Part shown: positions 52,989 through 54,246 of the stretch, piece by piece
Layout: every line of letters starts with the position of its first letter
Numbering within the stretch: the stretch's first letter is position 1
Virus record (IMG/VR): IMGVR_UViG_3300034198_004256
Span: 1-54,246 of that record
Length of the DNA: 54,246 nt
Reading direction: 5' to 3' (one strand)
DNA from: a virus
Translations under genes and position numbers: made by a program
Notes under the pieces: generated by a model
What the model saw: the letters and a program-made list of their open reading frames with translations, nothing else
Databases searched by the model: none
Told to the model about the DNA's origin: nothing

Positions 52989-54246
52989 TTATTTTATTGT
53001 TAGTACGTTTTTAGTAGTTGTTTTTTTATTACCATTACTGTCTTGTAACTCCAGGCTTAATGTGTATCTACCAGATCTTTTGAATAAATACGTAAACCAT
53101 CTACCTGTAAAGTATATATCATCCGTTCCAGGGCTGTCAATATTTTTAAGGGTCCATTTAGGAATATCTTTACCTGGTATTTTAGTCATATCATAAGTGA
53201 ATGTTAAATGCACTAATTTAGGTAAAGCTATGCCATTAACCAAGAATCTCGTATCATTATAAGTTGGATTATTGATTTCTGTCAAGTCCTCATATCTTAT
53301 ATCAATAAAAGGTTCCTGCCATACAAAATTTATCCAATCACCGTTCTGACTTGTAAACTTACCAACAGCCTGTACGAATTGTAAGCTAAGATTACCTGCT
53401 GTATCTACATCATATACTTTATTGTAGATGTATTTACTAAATATCGGATCGACAGTAGAGTTCAAATCATCTGCAGCCTGTGCTAAGTCATTTGTTGTAA
53501 ACAAGAAAGTGCTAGTATAGGGATATGGGTATCTCTGTTGCATTGTCATTGACTTACTTGAAGTTACTCCGTATATTCTAAAATTAGCTGGTGTATCACC
53601 ACTTATCTTACATGATTGCCACCATAAATGATATGAATCATCCCATGTTCCTGCTCCAGTATTATCCCAGTAATACGGACCAGATGTAAACAAGTCTTTA
53701 TAAACGTCTATCCCAGGGTTTGAATAATGATAACATAGCGATTGATCAGGGTTGCTATTATTTAGTATATAGTTAGCTCTATCTAAAGCCTCATACAAGC
53801 TAGCTTCACCGTCAAAATAAGTTGAATCCGGTGCTATAGGTAAATCCCAACTAGAACCATATTCATTCCAGATGTATTCAGGGTATATGCGAACTGGTGG
53901 TTTACTCAAATCTATAGGAGGTGCAGGTGGTAATTCTTTCATTCCTACCAAATTACTCCACGAGTACTCATTTTCTTTAAATTTATAGAAACCTATAAAC
54001 TCAACTTCTTTAGATAAAACCTCTACATAATCCTTATAGATTTTAGAAGACATGTTATTATACATGTCATAGAGTCTTATTTCAACACTGTACATACCCA
54101 CATAAGGTAAATTTAGTGCTATTGTTTCATATGTACCTATATCACCTCTAACATTAAATTCGTATGCAGGTGTCTCATCGGCTTCTTTAAAAACCCTCCA
54201 TTCCATTTCATAAAAACTAGATCTACCAAAGGTGTCCCATGAATTA
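52989..54246 (-). CDS. Tail protein with Ig/PKD-like domains (5' end outside window)
   Basis: The frame is open to the right edge: codons upstream of the Met at 54206 read NSWDTFGRSSFYE and continue without a stop, so the true start lies outside and at least 418 residues are visible. Two segments look like Ig/PKD-type beta domains: GTYETIALNLPYVGMYSVEIRLYDMYNN and the C-terminal WFTYLFKRSGRYTLSLELQDSNGNKKTTTKNVLTIK. The middle is Tyr/Trp/Pro-rich (CYHYSNPGIDVYKDLFTSGPYYWDN). Such domains on virion proteins are thought to bind surface sugars weakly. The function is unknown beyond that. Confidence 0.65.
   Translation of the reverse strand, partial: NSWDTFGRSSFYEMEWRVFKEADETPAYEFNVRGDIGTYETIALNLPYVGMYSVEIRLYDMYNNMSSKIYKDYVEVLSKEVEFIGFYKFKENEYSWSNLVGMKELPPAPPIDLSKPPVRIYPEYIWNEYGSSWDLPIAPDSTYFDGEASLYEALDRANYILNNSNPDQSLCYHYSNPGIDVYKDLFTSGPYYWDNTGAGTWDDSYHLWWQSCKISGDTPANFRIYGVTSSKSMTMQQRYPYPYTSTFLFTTNDLAQAADDLNSTVDPIFSKYIYNKVYDVDTAGNLSLQFVQAVGKFTSQNGDWINFVWQEPFIDIRYEDLTEINNPTYNDTRFLVNGIALPKLVHLTFTYDMTKIPGKDIPKWTLKNIDSPGTDDIYFTGRWFTYLFKRSGRYTLSLELQDSNGNKKTTTKNVLTIK

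Noticed and set aside
54204-54206. ATG at 54206 as the start of the last gene
   Set aside because: The frame stays open to the window edge with protein-like codons (NSWDTFGRSSFYE), so this Met is probably internal.
1-54246. tRNA genes, CRISPR arrays, insertion sequences, integrase
   Set aside because: Read through the gene gaps for these; no cloverleaf with a GGTTCGA-type T-loop, no regularly spaced direct repeats, no transposase or integrase motifs were seen. A computed scan (tRNAscan, repeat finder) would be decisive.

Overview
The window is part of a tailed, contractile-tail (myovirus) genome that is distantly T4-like and probably infects a Bacteroidota host. All 42 credible genes lie on the minus strand, tightly packed and often overlapping by one base (TAATG), in an AT-rich sequence. 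T4 relatives are recognisable by motif and gene order: portal gp20, prohead protease gp21, capsid gp23, head completion gp4, late sigma gp55, sheath stabiliser gp15, recombination nuclease gp46/gp47, helicase gp41, UvsX, UvsY, UvsW, clamp gp45, primase gp61, SSB gp32 and family B DNA polymerase gp43. The host inference rests on two points. The starts I checked have A/T-rich leaders with no Shine-Dalgarno motif. A 60-residue gene also looks like the small histone H1-like proteins typical of Bacteroidota.

Layout, read along the window (transcription runs right to left). 1-10.5 kb is head and neck: a truncated acidic, core-like protein, gp23, a gp21 protease with a long repeat tail, gp20, an unknown gene, gp4, gp55, a large unknown helical protein and a gp15-like protein. 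10.5-22.6 kb is DNA metabolism: gp46/47, a small unknown gene, gp41, a small winged-helix-like gene, UvsX, the C-terminal half of the DNA polymerase, gp45, the H1-like gene, a B12-dependent ribonucleotide reductase, the N-terminal half of the DNA polymerase, and dUTPase. 22.6-28.9 kb is a block of six unusual proteins discussed below. 28.9-34.1 kb is UvsW, UvsY, a small gene, primase, gp32, a 222-base non-coding stretch with a possible structured RNA, and a RuvC-like nuclease. 34.1-54.2 kb is a glycine-zipper protein followed by tube, baseplate and fibre-type structural genes up to 1,674 residues; the last runs off the right end.

The most interesting signal is a set of proteins that look built for packaging inside the head. 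Several start with a segment like the T4 capsid-targeting sequence (MK-x-Y/F-x-x-F-I/V-x-E), followed closely by a repeated site of the form [I/V/L]-[N/F]-E before G or S. The same site occurs in gp23, in gp21 and in the truncated acidic protein, so it is probably what this phage's gp21 protease cuts. The carriers include a nucleic-acid-ligase-like enzyme and a 1,122-residue multidomain protein (degenerate ligase domain, NMN-adenylyltransferase-like domain, possible nuclease-like domain) with such sites between its domains. They also include a DUF3008-type protein carrying a near copy of the mature gp23 N-terminal arm, and a glycine-zipper protein. I infer a packaged enzyme set, possibly made as a polyprotein and cut during head maturation. 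The gp21 protease itself carries nine exact 14-residue repeats that may act as a built-in scaffold. No tRNA genes, CRISPR arrays, insertion sequences or integration genes were seen.
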